This document shows positions 44,704 through 54,644 of a stretch of DNA of 64,000 bases, in pieces; the first letter of the stretch is position 1; every line of letters starts with the position of its first letter. The notes beneath the pieces were generated by a model that did not search any database, was not told the origin of the DNA, and saw only the letters and a list, made by a program, of their open reading frames with translations. Source of the DNA: Phycisphaeraceae bacterium (GTDB lineage Bacteria; Planctomycetota; Phycisphaerae; Phycisphaerales; SM1A02); contig JAHBWY010000008.1 of assembly GCA_019636735.1 (NCBI GenBank), positions 1-64,000 of the forward strand, written 5' to 3'. Made by a program: the position numbers and the translations under genes.

Positions 44704-47442
44704 TCAAGTCGTGCCGACGGGAATGGCGGCTGCGGCGCTGGGGGAGGTCGCGTTGGCGCTGGCAGTGGCCCCCGCGTCCGACACTGACGGAACTGACGGA
44801 ACCTCGACCGAGTCCGCGGAATCGGTCGCCTCCGTCGCGCCGTTCGCGGAAGTGGGCGCGATGTGGGCCGCCCCCGCCGCGACAGGGCCACCGTGTTGGG
44901 CCGTGGGCGTAGTTCCGTCGGAAGTGGCAGCCCAGCCGGTCAGCGCGAAGCGCGCCGTGGGTTGGCCACCCTTTGGCCCGGGTGGCGCGCGGTGCCATTC
45001 GCCGATTCCGGCTGCGGCCATGCGGTCCAACTCAGCCCGCGCCTCGCGCACCGTGTCGAGCGATCGAATCCGCTGCCAGTCGCGCGCCGTGACTGGCTTG
45101 CCCTGTCGCGCGAGCAGGTCGACCAGGCGCTGCTCTTCCTGCTCCGCCTCATCCGCCGCGAGCATCGCGTAGACGCGCCGCGCTTCGACCGCGAACCAGC
45201 GCGAGAGCCGAACGCCTGAGGCAATGCTCGCCGCGTCGACGACCTCTGCGTCAGCGAGCGCGGCCTCCTCCGCAGCCGCGCGGACAAGGTGCACGATCAG
45301 AGCCAGCCGCGCCGCGTACCCCTCGAGCTTGCTCCATGCCGCCGCCTCGTCGCCCACCAGCGCGAGCTGCTCTTCGCCGTGCTCGTTCACGAAGTCGACC
45401 CACACCTGCTTCGCCCGCGCGTCGAGTCGCAGGTGGCGCGGCGCGGGGTCACCCTCGGCAGTGCGATCCGCCTCAAGCTCGTAGAGGCGGTCGAAGAGAA
45501 GCGTCACTGCGTTCTCAGTGAACGAATCAACCTCCGCCTCGCTCCAGCGCTTGGCGCGTCGCGGCGGATACGCAAGCAGCAGTCGCGCCAGCAGACCGTT
45601 CTGGCGGTGCTGTTCACCGAGAGCCCGATGCAAGATCGCCGGTTGAACGCCGCCTGCGAGCGCGACCGCTGCATTGGGCACATAGGTCGTTCCGCTCGTC
45701 TTGCGATCGACGATCAGCGGATCGGCGTCGAACATCTGGAGCCAGCGGGCGACATCGTCGGCGCCGCCGCCGTTCTTGTACTGACCGAAGCTGAACCAGC
45801 CGGAGAGCTCGCTTCGGCAAGTGAGCAGGCCGCGCGGGTTCTCCTGGAGGAGCGTGGCGAGCGCCTCGGTGGTGCAATCCTCGATCCAGGTGCGCGGACA
45901 GATCGGCCGCTCGGGTGAGGCGGGAGGCTGCGCGACGGGATGCTGCGCGGCGAGAGTCTCCGCGGCGCGTGGCAGTGAGGGGCAGGACTCCGGGACGAGC
46001 TGCTCCGCGGCGCCGAGATGCCTGTCCGCTTCGACGCCCGCGTCAGCCTCGGTCCTGCGCCGCTTCGTGTTCGTGGCTTCCTTCTTCCACTTGGCGAGCG
46101 CGATCTCGTGGAGCTTCATCTCTCCTTCCCATCGCTCGACCGCGTCCCGATGTTCCTTCATCTGCCGATGCTGTCGCGCGTGCGCGGGCCTCAGCGAGTA
46201 GCGGAACGCCGGCGACTTCTGCGTGCCGCTTTCGCCGATGATCGCGGTCCAGATCACTGCCGGTTCCGACCAGCCGCGCTTCAACTGGATGCGTCGAGTG
46301 TTGCCGACGGCGCCGGCGAGCGCGGAGAAGAGCGGTAGCGCGATGAACGACGCGTCGCAGCCGATGGCGGCAGCGCCCTCGGCGACGAAGGCTCGCAGCG
46401 GATCGGGCAGCGCGTCGACGGGGAATGGTCGGTACGGTGGAATGCTCGACCCACCGCGTTTCTCCGAGGGCTCGGGCTCAGCGGCCTCCGCCAGCCCGTC
46501 GATCCGCTCATGCACGCTCTCTGCGTCACCGCCGTCGAGCTCGAGCACATCGACGATGTCGCCCGCCTCGGGAAGCTGCGGCCAGTGTTCGCAGAGGCGG
46601 AGCACTCGGACTTGCTTGGCACCCGCAGCACGGCAGAGCGCGGTCACCGCGTCGGCGTACTCCTCGCCGGGCTCGTCGTTGTCGGGAAGGACGACCACGA
46701 ACTTGTCGCGGAGCGGCGACCAATCAGTTTGCGTGGGCGCTCCCGAACCGCCCGCGGAGCAGGTGGCCATGAAGCCGATCGCTCTCGCCGCATGCGCGGC
46801 CTTCTCGCCCTCGCAGACATAGACCCATGTGTCCGCTGGCAGCGCGAGAAGCTCGGGCAGATTCCATAGCGGCCGCGGCGCGGGCATGGCCCTGTTGACC
46901 CACTGCCCGTCGATCAGCGAGAAGGGAAGGATGGTCTTCGAGGGCTTGGCGCCGGGCCGAGCGCCGGGCGCTGGGGGCCTGTCCCAGCGCACAATCACGC
47001 CGACCGGGCCACCGCGCGAGTCGTGGTAGGTCCAGCGATCGCACGCGGGTCCGATCTTGCGTTCGAAAGTGGCGATGAGCGCGTCGGGCGATGGCGCGCG
47101 AGCGGGCTCCGCATTGCTCGCTGGTGCGCGGGTGATCGTCGGCGCGGGGCCGGTCGCTTGAGCGCGATCGGGGTGACGCGCGAACATTGGCCCGGCACTG
47201 GCCGGCATCAGGTCGCGCATGGTCAGCCCGATGGCGGCGACGACGGAGTCCGTCGTGCACCCAGCATGACAGGTGATGAGCGCGCGACCATCGACGCCAG
47301 CTCCGATCGAGAGGGACGGCGAGCGGTCCTCGTGCGCCGGGCATCGGCAGGACCAGCCGCTGCCACTGCGCTTCGGCGTGAGGCCGTGAGCGCGGAGACC
47401 ATTCAGCACGCGATCGAGGGCCTCGGAGGGAAGCGTGCTCAC
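44704..47442 (-). CDS. Mobile-element primase (CHC2/TOPRIM/DUF3987)
   Basis: A 912-residue protein starting at GTG 47442, overlapping the stop of the HTH gene by 4 nt (GTGA). The N-terminal CHC2-type zinc finger has CRCPAHEDRSPSL and ITCHAGC. A TOPRIM-like domain follows (VYVCEGEKAAHAA; VVLPDNDEPGEEYADA). The rest is a DUF3987-type helicase-like region with the P-loop-like IIGESGTQKSPAF and a conserved DADPLIVDRKTSGTTYVPNA. The C-terminus is Ala/Ser/Thr-rich. It probably primes replication of the integrative element. Confidence 0.82.
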   Translation of the reverse strand: MSTLPSEALDRVLNGLRAHGLTPKRSGSGWSCRCPAHEDRSPSLSIGAGVDGRALITCHAGCTTDSVVAAIGLTMRDLMPASAGPMFARHPDRAQATGPAPTITRAPASNAEPARAPSPDALIATFERKIGPACDRWTYHDSRGGPVGVIVRWDRPPAPGARPGAKPSKTILPFSLIDGQWVNRAMPAPRPLWNLPELLALPADTWVYVCEGEKAAHAARAIGFMATCSAGGSGAPTQTDWSPLRDKFVVVLPDNDEPGEEYADAVTALCRAAGAKQVRVLRLCEHWPQLPEAGDIVDVLELDGGDAESVHERIDGLAEAAEPEPSEKRGGSSIPPYRPFPVDALPDPLRAFVAEGAAAIGCDASFIALPLFSALAGAVGNTRRIQLKRGWSEPAVIWTAIIGESGTQKSPAFRYSLRPAHARQHRQMKEHRDAVERWEGEMKLHEIALAKWKKEATNTKRRRTEADAGVEADRHLGAAEQLVPESCPSLPRAAETLAAQHPVAQPPASPERPICPRTWIEDCTTEALATLLQENPRGLLTCRSELSGWFSFGQYKNGGGADDVARWLQMFDADPLIVDRKTSGTTYVPNAAVALAGGVQPAILHRALGEQHRQNGLLARLLLAYPPRRAKRWSEAEVDSFTENAVTLLFDRLYELEADRTAEGDPAPRHLRLDARAKQVWVDFVNEHGEEQLALVGDEAAAWSKLEGYAARLALIVHLVRAAAEEAALADAEVVDAASIASGVRLSRWFAVEARRVYAMLAADEAEQEEQRLVDLLARQGKPVTARDWQRIRSLDTVREARAELDRMAAAGIGEWHRAPPGPKGGQPTARFALTGWAATSDGTTPTAQHGGPVAAGAAHIAPTSANGATEATDSADSVEVPSVPSVSDAGATASANATSPSAAAAIPVGTT

Positions 47443-47651
47443 GCGGCGCCTCCCTGCTTTGATCGCTCGATGAAGAAGCAGAGATCAGCCGGGTCGATCC
47501 GCACGCTGCGACCGAAGCGGACGACGGGCAGCGCGCCGCGATTGACGAGCGACCAGATGGTGCGCTCGGTGACACCGAGCACCTTCGCGGCCTGGCGATA
47601 GGTGAGTAGCGCGGGGACGAGTGCAACATCCTGCTCGGAGTGCCCGGTCAC
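47439..47651 (-). CDS. AlpA/excisionase-type HTH protein
   Basis: A 70-residue protein with a MerR-like helix-turn-helix of the excisionase group (LTYRQAAKVLGVTERTIWSLVNRGALPVVRFGRSVRIDPADLCFFIE). Such proteins direct excision or regulate the integrase. It overlaps both neighbours by 4 nt, so all three are translationally coupled. Confidence 0.88.
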   Translation of the reverse strand: MTGHSEQDVALVPALLTYRQAAKVLGVTERTIWSLVNRGALPVVRFGRSVRIDPADLCFFIERSKQGGAA

Positions 47652-47887
47652 GCCGCACCCCCACTCGTGCCGTCGCTCTCGCGCTGTTCCTGTCGCGCTC
47701 GCGCGAGGAGGATCCTGGCAATGGTGTAGACATCGACGAGCACGACGCGGCCCGCGCGAAGCGCGGGAAGGCGTCCGGCGTCAATCTGTTCTCGCAGCAA
47801 GCGCGCCGGCACGCGCAGGCAGCGTGCGGCGACATTGAGCGGCACCGGTTCCGATGGGTAGTGCGTTCCGTGCATGGAACGAACCAT
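47648..47887 (-). CDS. Second small HTH-like protein
   Basis: About 79 residues from ATG 47887; ATG 47875 and a longer frame are alternatives. The middle (PLNVAARCLRVPARLLREQIDAGRLPALRAGRVVLVDV) looks like an excisionase/MerR-type winged helix, so it may be a paralogue of the next gene. It overlaps that gene by 4 nt. No Shine-Dalgarno sequence decides the start. Confidence 0.6.
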   Translation of the reverse strand: MVRSMHGTHYPSEPVPLNVAARCLRVPARLLREQIDAGRLPALRAGRVVLVDVYTIARILLARARQEQRESDGTSGGAA

Positions 47888-47981
47888 CGGGCACGGTCCG
47901 GAACCCAAGCGGAAGCCAAGGTGCAATCAAGAGGCAATCATCCGCAGCAGTGCAAGGCCGCCTCACGAGCTTCGTCAGCGG

Positions 47982-48707
47982 TCACTCCGCAATGCGGCGA
48001 GCGAGTCGACGGCCGGCGATGGTGAGCCGCACACCGCTTCGCTCACCTTGTGGTCGCTCGGCGAGCCCAAGCTCGATCAATCGCCGAAGGATGGTGACGA
48101 TTGATCGCTCGGACACGCGCTCGCTCGGATCGATCGCGCTCTCGACTCGCGCGGCAGAGGCAAGCTCCGATGCGTCGAACGTGGCGAGCGCGCGCAACAC
48201 GCGCAGTTCGGTCGGCGTCAATGCTGGCGGCGCACTCTCCTCAATCACGGCGCCACTGCTGGAGTTCGTTCGTGACGGCGACACCTGCGTTGCTGCACCT
48301 TCCGTTCCGGCGTGGTGGGTCAGCCGCGCCTTCATCTTCTGCCGATCGATCCACGCCATCGCAACCGCGTGGACATCGGCGTAGGTGAAGTTGCCGGCGC
48401 GAATCGTCTTGAAGGGCATCTCGACGATGCGAGCCAGGTGTTCCCACTCCTCGATCGATCGCGGAGGCTCGAAGCCCGCGGCGCCGAGGTCATCGCCAGA
48501 TGTGCGGAGAGCTTCCTGCATCGCCTCGGCGAACTCGCGGGCGGCGTGCTCCCGTTCATCTGCGGACGCGGTGCGGATTCGAGCCCAGATCTCTGCGACG
48601 ACGCGGAGGCGGGCACTCGCCCGCTCCCAAGCGGCTCGGGTCGCGGGGTCGGTCTCGAGCGCTCGCGCGAACGCTGCGCCTGCGGACGATCGATGCGGCT
48701 CGCTCAT
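47982..48707 (-). CDS. Winged-helix protein linked to the helicase
   Basis: A 241-residue protein. The C-terminal ~80 residues form a winged-helix domain (TPTELRVLRALATFD... ERSIVTILRRLIELGLAERPQGERSGVRLTIAGRRLARRI). The N-terminal half is helical (DEREHAAREFAEAMQEAL) and contains PRSIEEWEHLARIVEMPFKTIRAGNFTYADVHAVAMAW. I recognise no family for that half. It starts 9 nt after the helicase stop, with GGAGG overlapping that stop, so it is co-translated with the helicase. It may regulate the cassette or be a subunit of the helicase complex. Confidence 0.65.
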   Translation of the reverse strand: MSEPHRSSAGAAFARALETDPATRAAWERASARLRVVAEIWARIRTASADEREHAAREFAEAMQEALRTSGDDLGAAGFEPPRSIEEWEHLARIVEMPFKTIRAGNFTYADVHAVAMAWIDRQKMKARLTHHAGTEGAATQVSPSRTNSSSGAVIEESAPPALTPTELRVLRALATFDASELASAARVESAIDPSERVSERSIVTILRRLIELGLAERPQGERSGVRLTIAGRRLARRIAE

Positions 48708-48716
48708 CTCGGCCTC

Positions 48717-51700
48717 CTACCCACCGAGTACCTCGATCAACTCGGCGATGACGGCGACGTCTTGCTCGTCGTCCACCTCGAGCACAATCGGCTCGAAGTC
48801 GCGGTTGAACGGTTCGAGGATGACCTGAACGTGGCGCCACGAACCGTCCTCTGTGGCGACCTTTTCACTGCGATACCGCTTGACCGTGTAGCGGCCACCG
48901 TGCTCCGGGTCGCTGATGCCGTGGTGCTGGGCAAGAACGATCCGGCCGTTGCGGGAGCCCTCGGGCCGGAAGCGGAAGAGTCCGTAGGCACCGTCTGGGA
49001 TCCTCGTCTCCATCGATCGCCCGACGATCTGAGCGACGAACATCCCCGCGGCGAGCTTCCGATCACCGTTCGGCTCGACCCAGTCGTCGTACTCGACATC
49101 CTGCGACTCGCCGAACGCGCCAGCCGCCGCCGCGAGCGAGAGAAGGGGTACGCAGGTGCGGTACCGATCGCCTTCCTGTGGGGTGACCCGGCGGAACGGC
49201 AGCGAGGGCGGCGCTTCCATGGCCGCGTGACCCGCGTCGAACCAGCCGCGCTGGTCGCGAAGTCTCGATCGAAGCTCCGACTCGTTGAGGTAGCCGGCGA
49301 GCCGGCGGAAGTGCTGCTGCATCTTCGCGCTGTCGTAGAGATCCGAGGCGGCGATCTCGATCACTTCGAAGCCGTTGTTGCGGAGCCAGGATCGGATCTC
49401 TCGATCGCGAGCCGCCGTCGCCGCATGCCCGTGCAGGTGCCCCGAGAGCCCGTCGAGGTACACGCACACTCCCTCACCCGCCTCGTGATCGGCGGCGCGA
49501 TAGATGATGTCGGGTGTCGTGCTTCCCAGCACACGGTCGAGCCGAAGCTGCTCGCCCCGCACGCCGTCGGAGAAGCCGGCCGCGAGGAGCAATTCCTTCA
49601 GCAACCGCTCCGCCTGATTGACCGGCAACGCTTCACCACCACTCTCCGAGGGACTCGGCAGGCGCGGCGGAATCTCGTGCGTCACCGTCACCCGATCTCC
49701 CCACGCGCGCAGGCGCTCGGCTGCGACATTCCGATCAAGGTGCGCGTGGTAGAACGAGTTCCGGTAGGTCTGAAGACAGTCGATGCACGAGCGGTCGCAT
49801 GCGGCCGGGCAGTGCTCGACGAGATCGAGAGCAGTCGCGACGATCTGAGGGAACATCTCGACAATGCGAGCAGGCAGTCCCGATCCGCCGGGCATCGGAT
49901 CCCACAGGAGCCCGTCCACCTCATCGCGATCGACATGGCCAACCACGAGGATCTGGAGGTCGTCGAGGATCATGTCCAGTCGCTCCGCCGCAGCGAGCCG
50001 CAGCGCTTCGAGCACGCTGTACGCCTCCTCGCGCGACAGGCATGCTGGGAGGGAGATCGCATCGGCGACGGTCTCCGTGAAAAAGCCGATGAGCTGGACG
50101 TCACGGCCGCACCGCTGCTTGTGGTCGTCGGCGAAGTGTTGGCGCTGGCGATCCGACGACAACGGAGAGACGCTCTGCCCGCAGACCGTGCAGACGGGAT
50201 AGCCATAGCGGTCGTGCTGGCGGATCGCCTGATTGGCGCCGACGTTCACGAGCGTCAGATGCACGCCCCGCCGCAGGTGTAGTGCTCGCTCGCCCCATTT
50301 GAATGCCGCGCCGCCGTTGTGCAGTCCCTTCTCCCGCCCATAGACCGACACCCCCATTTGGAAGCGGTACTCCTCCTCGTCCGAGATATGGGAGGAGTGC
50401 GTCAGGTCGACATCGGAAATGGCCACTGCTGGCAGAACGATCGACGCGACACTCGACGTGGCGGCGGCGAGGTTGGTCTCCTTCACCGCCTCGCGCTCGC
50501 TCGACACCTCGAAGTGCGGCAGGTCAATCGTGCGCTCGTCGGCTTCGAGGCGGAACTGCCGCGCGACGAACTTGTTCCCGTTGGCGTAGATGAGATTGCC
50601 CGGCACGTACTCGCGGATCGCCATTGACGGCGGTCGCGGCAGCACGAAGTCTCGCGGACCTTCGATCCAGAACGGAATTTCTGCGAAGCCAACCACCTGG
50701 CCTGACTCAAGGCCGTAGCCGGGGAGAAAGCCTTCTCGAGCAAGAACGCCGAAGGTGTAGACGTCCTCGTATCCCTCGGGGTCTTGCCGACGGCGGCGAG
50801 TGGTCCCCTTCATTTTCTTGATCATCCGGTCGCATCGCCGGAACTGCGAGTCCTCCTCTGGGTTGAGATCGCCCTGCGTCTCCCGGATGCGATTGAGCCG
50901 CCTGATCTGCTCCATCGCCCAGAGCAGGCGCCGTCGCAGACGGGTCACGACCTTCTCGAGCTCGCCCGGCATCTGGCGAACATGCTGCTCGATCGCTGCT
51001 CGCTCGACCACTGCTGTGTCGTCTGCCGGCCAACCTTGCTGAAATGCGTGCATGGCATTGTCGACGAGATCCGCTTCACGCTCGCCACTGACCGCACGGA
51101 ACGATGCAGCCTCGAAGCTGCCCGCGCGCACCGATCCGGTCTCATCGAACAGATACGACGTGATCGTCGTGGGGAAGGTCTCCTTGACCACCTGGGCGAT
51201 GCAGGTCCGCTCTGATTCGGGCAGCGTCGATCCCCGCGCGAGCTGGCCGAGGCGCGTGAGCACGGTCGCATGCACGTGCTTGGCCACCATCACCTCATTG
51301 CGAAGGTTGAAGGCCGGCGGATCAACCCGGCCTGCGAGCATCTTGAGCGGATCGTGGTAGTACGCGTGGTCGTGGCTCGATGCTTGGCAATAGGTGATGT
51401 CGACAGCCATGCGGTGCCGTCGCCCTGCGCGCCCAGCACGCTGCCAGTAGTTGGCCGGCAGCGGCGGAACGTTGCGCATGAGCACGGCGTCGAGCGCGCC
51501 GATGTCCACACCGAGCTCGAGGGTCGGCGTGCAGACCAGGCAGTTCACCGCATCCGAGTCGGGGTTCTTGAACTGGCGCTCGATCCGCTCCCGGTCCTCG
51601 TGCGGCACCATCGCCGTGTGCTCTTCCGGCCGGATCATCGAGTAGCCCTCGTCGAGGAGCTGAAGGTCGTAGTTGTCGCGCTGCTCGCGGATGAACTCGA

Positions 51701-54641
51701 GCGTGCCTTCGCACCGATAGCCCGGACAGGCGAGATGCGGAGTTCGGCGCGCCACCAGCCGCCGACAGCGACGGCAGCGCCACGCACCCCGGTGCGAGAG
51801 AAGCGACATTCGATCGGCATTGACCTGATAGAGGCCGGAAGAGCCCGGAAGGCGGTTGCCGTGCCAGCCGGTGAGCGGCGCGGGGACGAGGATCTTGACG
51901 GCGTCTGCCTTGAGGAACTCGAAGAGCTCGGCAAGGAAGTCGTTGACGTGCTCTGCGTCGAGTCCCCACTTGCGGACCATGTTTTGAAAGTTCGTCTCGC
52001 CACCGGAGCCGATCCAGCGCCGCGTCTGACACGGGCCTTCCTCGATCTCGCCACTCAGTTTGGTGCCGACGGGTGAACCATACTGCGGCAGATAGCCCTG
52101 CATGATCTCGAGGTCGCCGTCGCCCCAGTACTTCGAGAACGTCCGCGTGTCGGGATCGAAAAGCACGCGACTGCGCCGGAGGTAGTCGAGCAGCGTCGCG
52201 ATGCCATCGCGCAGGTCGTCCGCGGGAACGCCGAGCGCGTCGGCATAGCGTTGAATGAGCGGCGCCGTTGATGCAAGTCCGATGTAGTCGACGCGCAAGC
52301 GACCCCATGGCTCGAGGCCGATCACCTGCCGGGGCGAGAGCACCAGCTCGCGAACGATCTGCATGCGGAGGAACTTGCGGCGCTCCTGCCGGTGGCGTTG
52401 GCCAGTGCCTTCCTTGCGCGCGACCCGCCAGACCTCGGGCGCGAGCGCCTTCGACAGCGCGTCGTCCGCTTCAAAGCGATCGTCAAGCGCATGCGTGAGG
52501 TCGCCGATGGACACGCCTCCGGCCGCGAGCCCCTCGGCCATCAGCGCGCGGAGGCGGAACCGGCGCGAGTGGTCCTTCATCCACCCGGCCTGGAACGCCG
52601 CCTCCTGCCGGTTGTCCGCGAAGATCAAGAGCCGCGGTCGTTCCGCGTGGTGGACCATGTCCTGCCCGAGCACGTGAACGTCGGCGACAGTCGTCGCGCG
52701 CACGGGTCGTGCGGGCTCCCGGTAGCCGTTGCCCCATCGGCGCCCGCTCGCCTTGCATGCGAGGCAGCTCGTGAGGAAGCCGGGGTTCTCCTTCTTCTGT
52801 CGGATCGCGTGCAGCGCGACAGGCTCGCCGCTCATGCCGCAGCCAAAGCACCGCGCGAATGCCACCGGGTGCGCTGCGCCGCAGTGGCGGCAGAAGTGCA
52901 GTACAGCCGTTCGGTCGGCAGGCGGCCCATCGTCGTCGTCCTCGGCACCGACCAGTGCATCGACGAGAACCACTCGCTTGCCACCGCTCGATTCATCCAG
53001 CGGCTCCCAGAACATCGTCGAGCCCTGAGCCGTGCCACCAGAAGGTGCGCGCCCCGCGAACTCGAAGTCCTTCAACCACGCGACGAAGTAGTGCTGCCCG
53101 CAGGTCGTGCAGGTGGTGAGCGGCAAGCGCAGGCGCGAGCCATCGTCGCCCGTGGCCTCGATCTCGTCTTCGGCGGCGAGCCAGAGCTTCGGGCCTTCGT
53201 GGTCCTCCGGAAAGGTGACCACCGCGCCTGCAATGCCGCGAACGAAGCCGTGCACCACCGGACGCAGCAAAGGTCGGCCGTCGCGGCGCGCAGCGGCACC
53301 AAGGGTCAGCCACGCGAGCAACTCCTCCTCGGTGACCGTTCGCCCAACTCGCTTCGCGATCTCGTCGAGCAGTTCGGCGAGCGGGCGTGGCGTCGCCAGC
53401 GCTTCGTTCACCCTGTACACCAGCTCGTTGCCCGACATCGCCTCGTGCAACAACTCGCTCCACTCCCCAGCAGGCAAGCCGGCGCCAGCGAGCGCCCGGT
53501 AGGCCGCGCGGACAGCGTCCTCCGGATCGGAGGCATCCACCGCATCGAGGCAGCGCTCGAGCGCGCGTGCGGCGCCTTCCGCTGGGGCTGGCGGAACGGT
53601 CCGTGTTGGTTTCCACACCTGCGCCTCGTACGCCTCGTTCACCGTCTCGACCCGGTCCTCCGGAACGCCGAAGAATCGCGACGCGAACTTCCGCGCCGCG
53701 TCCGGATCGCGCTCATCGACGATCGTCGCGGAAGTGGCCACGCACACCGTGTCCCGCTCGCTGCGCCCGCAGAACTGGCGCAGGCGGCGGATGAGGCAGG
53801 CGGTCTCGGCGCCCTGTGCCCCGCTGAACGTGTGGGCTTCGTCGAAGACGAGGAAGTCGAGCCGCGCATCGGCGAAGAGCTCGACATCGAGCTGGCGCGT
53901 CAGCAGCAACTCCAGCTGCTTGATGTTGGTGAGCAGGATCCGGGGTTGACGACCCGCGGTGCGCATCACCTCGCGCGAGCAGACTTCCTCCGGCGGATGC
54001 ACCGCTACGCCGCGCCCTTCGCGCTGCACTTCCTCGAGGCGCGCCTCGTAGTCGGCACGGGACGCGTTCGCTGGCAGCCGCACGCCGACTACATCCCGCT
54101 CGTGCTGCGGCGTGCTGCCGACATACATGCCGAAGGGAATGCCGGTTCCCGCCAGAAGGCCGCGAAGTCGGCCAAGCTGATCCTCGGCGAGCGCATTCAT
54201 CGGATAGACCACGACAGCGCAGATGCCCGTCGCGGCGCGCTCATCGCGCAGGCGCAGGCAACGGCTGATCACCGGGTAAAGGAAGCACTCGGTCTTTCCC
54301 GAGCCGGTGCCGCTCGACACGAGCGTAGTGCGCCCGTCGTGGATCGCCCGCAGCGCCTGCTCCTGGTGGCCGTAGACATGCGCGAACGGGATGAGTTGCT
54401 TCAGGTGCGGGTGGAGCACGCCGTCGGCGACGAGTGAGTCAACCGACGCACCCTGTCGGAACGGGCGCGAGAGCGAAATGTAAGGCCCCTTGAGCAGCGG
54501 CGTCTGGCGCGTCGCCTCGAGCGAGAGCAGCGCCCGCATCTGCGCGTGCAGGCGCTCGTCGGCGAAGGGATACGCCGTCACCTGATACTTGAGGAAGCTG
54601 GCGACGATCTTCTCGGTGTAGGTGATGGGGTTGAGAGCCAT
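48717..54641 (-). CDS. DEAH helicase-DUF1998 protein with LexA-like S24 peptidase domain
   Basis: A 1974-residue protein. Domains in order: superfamily 2 helicase with Walker A GTGSGKT (111-117) and DEAH (267-270); a helicase C-domain with QRAGRAGRRHRM near 1070; and a DUF1998-type region with HCPAACDRSCIDCLQTYRN near 1610-1630, whose four cysteines resemble the MrfA/DruE/DISARM metal site. The C-terminal ~140 residues look like a LexA/S24 domain: VPLLSLAAAAGAFGE with Ala-Gly at 1840-1841, GRSME with Ser1876, and TVKRY with Lys1921. DruE of Druantia is the closest in size and layout, but no other Druantia gene is present. It starts 3 nt after abiEii. Confidence 0.85.
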   Translation of the reverse strand: MALNPITYTEKIVASFLKYQVTAYPFADERLHAQMRALLSLEATRQTPLLKGPYISLSRPFRQGASVDSLVADGVLHPHLKQLIPFAHVYGHQEQALRAIHDGRTTLVSSGTGSGKTECFLYPVISRCLRLRDERAATGICAVVVYPMNALAEDQLGRLRGLLAGTGIPFGMYVGSTPQHERDVVGVRLPANASRADYEARLEEVQREGRGVAVHPPEEVCSREVMRTAGRQPRILLTNIKQLELLLTRQLDVELFADARLDFLVFDEAHTFSGAQGAETACLIRRLRQFCGRSERDTVCVATSATIVDERDPDAARKFASRFFGVPEDRVETVNEAYEAQVWKPTRTVPPAPAEGAARALERCLDAVDASDPEDAVRAAYRALAGAGLPAGEWSELLHEAMSGNELVYRVNEALATPRPLAELLDEIAKRVGRTVTEEELLAWLTLGAAARRDGRPLLRPVVHGFVRGIAGAVVTFPEDHEGPKLWLAAEDEIEATGDDGSRLRLPLTTCTTCGQHYFVAWLKDFEFAGRAPSGGTAQGSTMFWEPLDESSGGKRVVLVDALVGAEDDDDGPPADRTAVLHFCRHCGAAHPVAFARCFGCGMSGEPVALHAIRQKKENPGFLTSCLACKASGRRWGNGYREPARPVRATTVADVHVLGQDMVHHAERPRLLIFADNRQEAAFQAGWMKDHSRRFRLRALMAEGLAAGGVSIGDLTHALDDRFEADDALSKALAPEVWRVARKEGTGQRHRQERRKFLRMQIVRELVLSPRQVIGLEPWGRLRVDYIGLASTAPLIQRYADALGVPADDLRDGIATLLDYLRRSRVLFDPDTRTFSKYWGDGDLEIMQGYLPQYGSPVGTKLSGEIEEGPCQTRRWIGSGGETNFQNMVRKWGLDAEHVNDFLAELFEFLKADAVKILVPAPLTGWHGNRLPGSSGLYQVNADRMSLLSHRGAWRCRRCRRLVARRTPHLACPGYRCEGTLEFIREQRDNYDLQLLDEGYSMIRPEEHTAMVPHEDRERIERQFKNPDSDAVNCLVCTPTLELGVDIGALDAVLMRNVPPLPANYWQRAGRAGRRHRMAVDITYCQASSHDHAYYHDPLKMLAGRVDPPAFNLRNEVMVAKHVHATVLTRLGQLARGSTLPESERTCIAQVVKETFPTTITSYLFDETGSVRAGSFEAASFRAVSGEREADLVDNAMHAFQQGWPADDTAVVERAAIEQHVRQMPGELEKVVTRLRRRLLWAMEQIRRLNRIRETQGDLNPEEDSQFRRCDRMIKKMKGTTRRRRQDPEGYEDVYTFGVLAREGFLPGYGLESGQVVGFAEIPFWIEGPRDFVLPRPPSMAIREYVPGNLIYANGNKFVARQFRLEADERTIDLPHFEVSSEREAVKETNLAAATSSVASIVLPAVAISDVDLTHSSHISDEEEYRFQMGVSVYGREKGLHNGGAAFKWGERALHLRRGVHLTLVNVGANQAIRQHDRYGYPVCTVCGQSVSPLSSDRQRQHFADDHKQRCGRDVQLIGFFTETVADAISLPACLSREEAYSVLEALRLAAAERLDMILDDLQILVVGHVDRDEVDGLLWDPMPGGSGLPARIVEMFPQIVATALDLVEHCPAACDRSCIDCLQTYRNSFYHAHLDRNVAAERLRAWGDRVTVTHEIPPRLPSPSESGGEALPVNQAERLLKELLLAAGFSDGVRGEQLRLDRVLGSTTPDIIYRAADHEAGEGVCVYLDGLSGHLHGHAATAARDREIRSWLRNNGFEVIEIAASDLYDSAKMQQHFRRLAGYLNESELRSRLRDQRGWFDAGHAAMEAPPSLPFRRVTPQEGDRYRTCVPLLSLAAAAGAFGESQDVEYDDWVEPNGDRKLAAGMFVAQIVGRSMETRIPDGAYGLFRFRPEGSRNGRIVLAQHHGISDPEHGGRYTVKRYRSEKVATEDGSWRHVQVILEPFNRDFEPIVLEVDDEQDVAVIAELIEVLGG

Positions 54642-54644
54642 GAC

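Noticed and set aside
48312..50282. 656-codon plus-strand ORF over the helicase and winged-helix genes
   Set aside because: It lies antisense to strongly supported genes, and its composition reflects the GC bias of the opposite strand.
52392..54437. 681-codon plus-strand ORF
   Set aside because: Antisense to the helicase N-terminal domain; no domain-like sequence.
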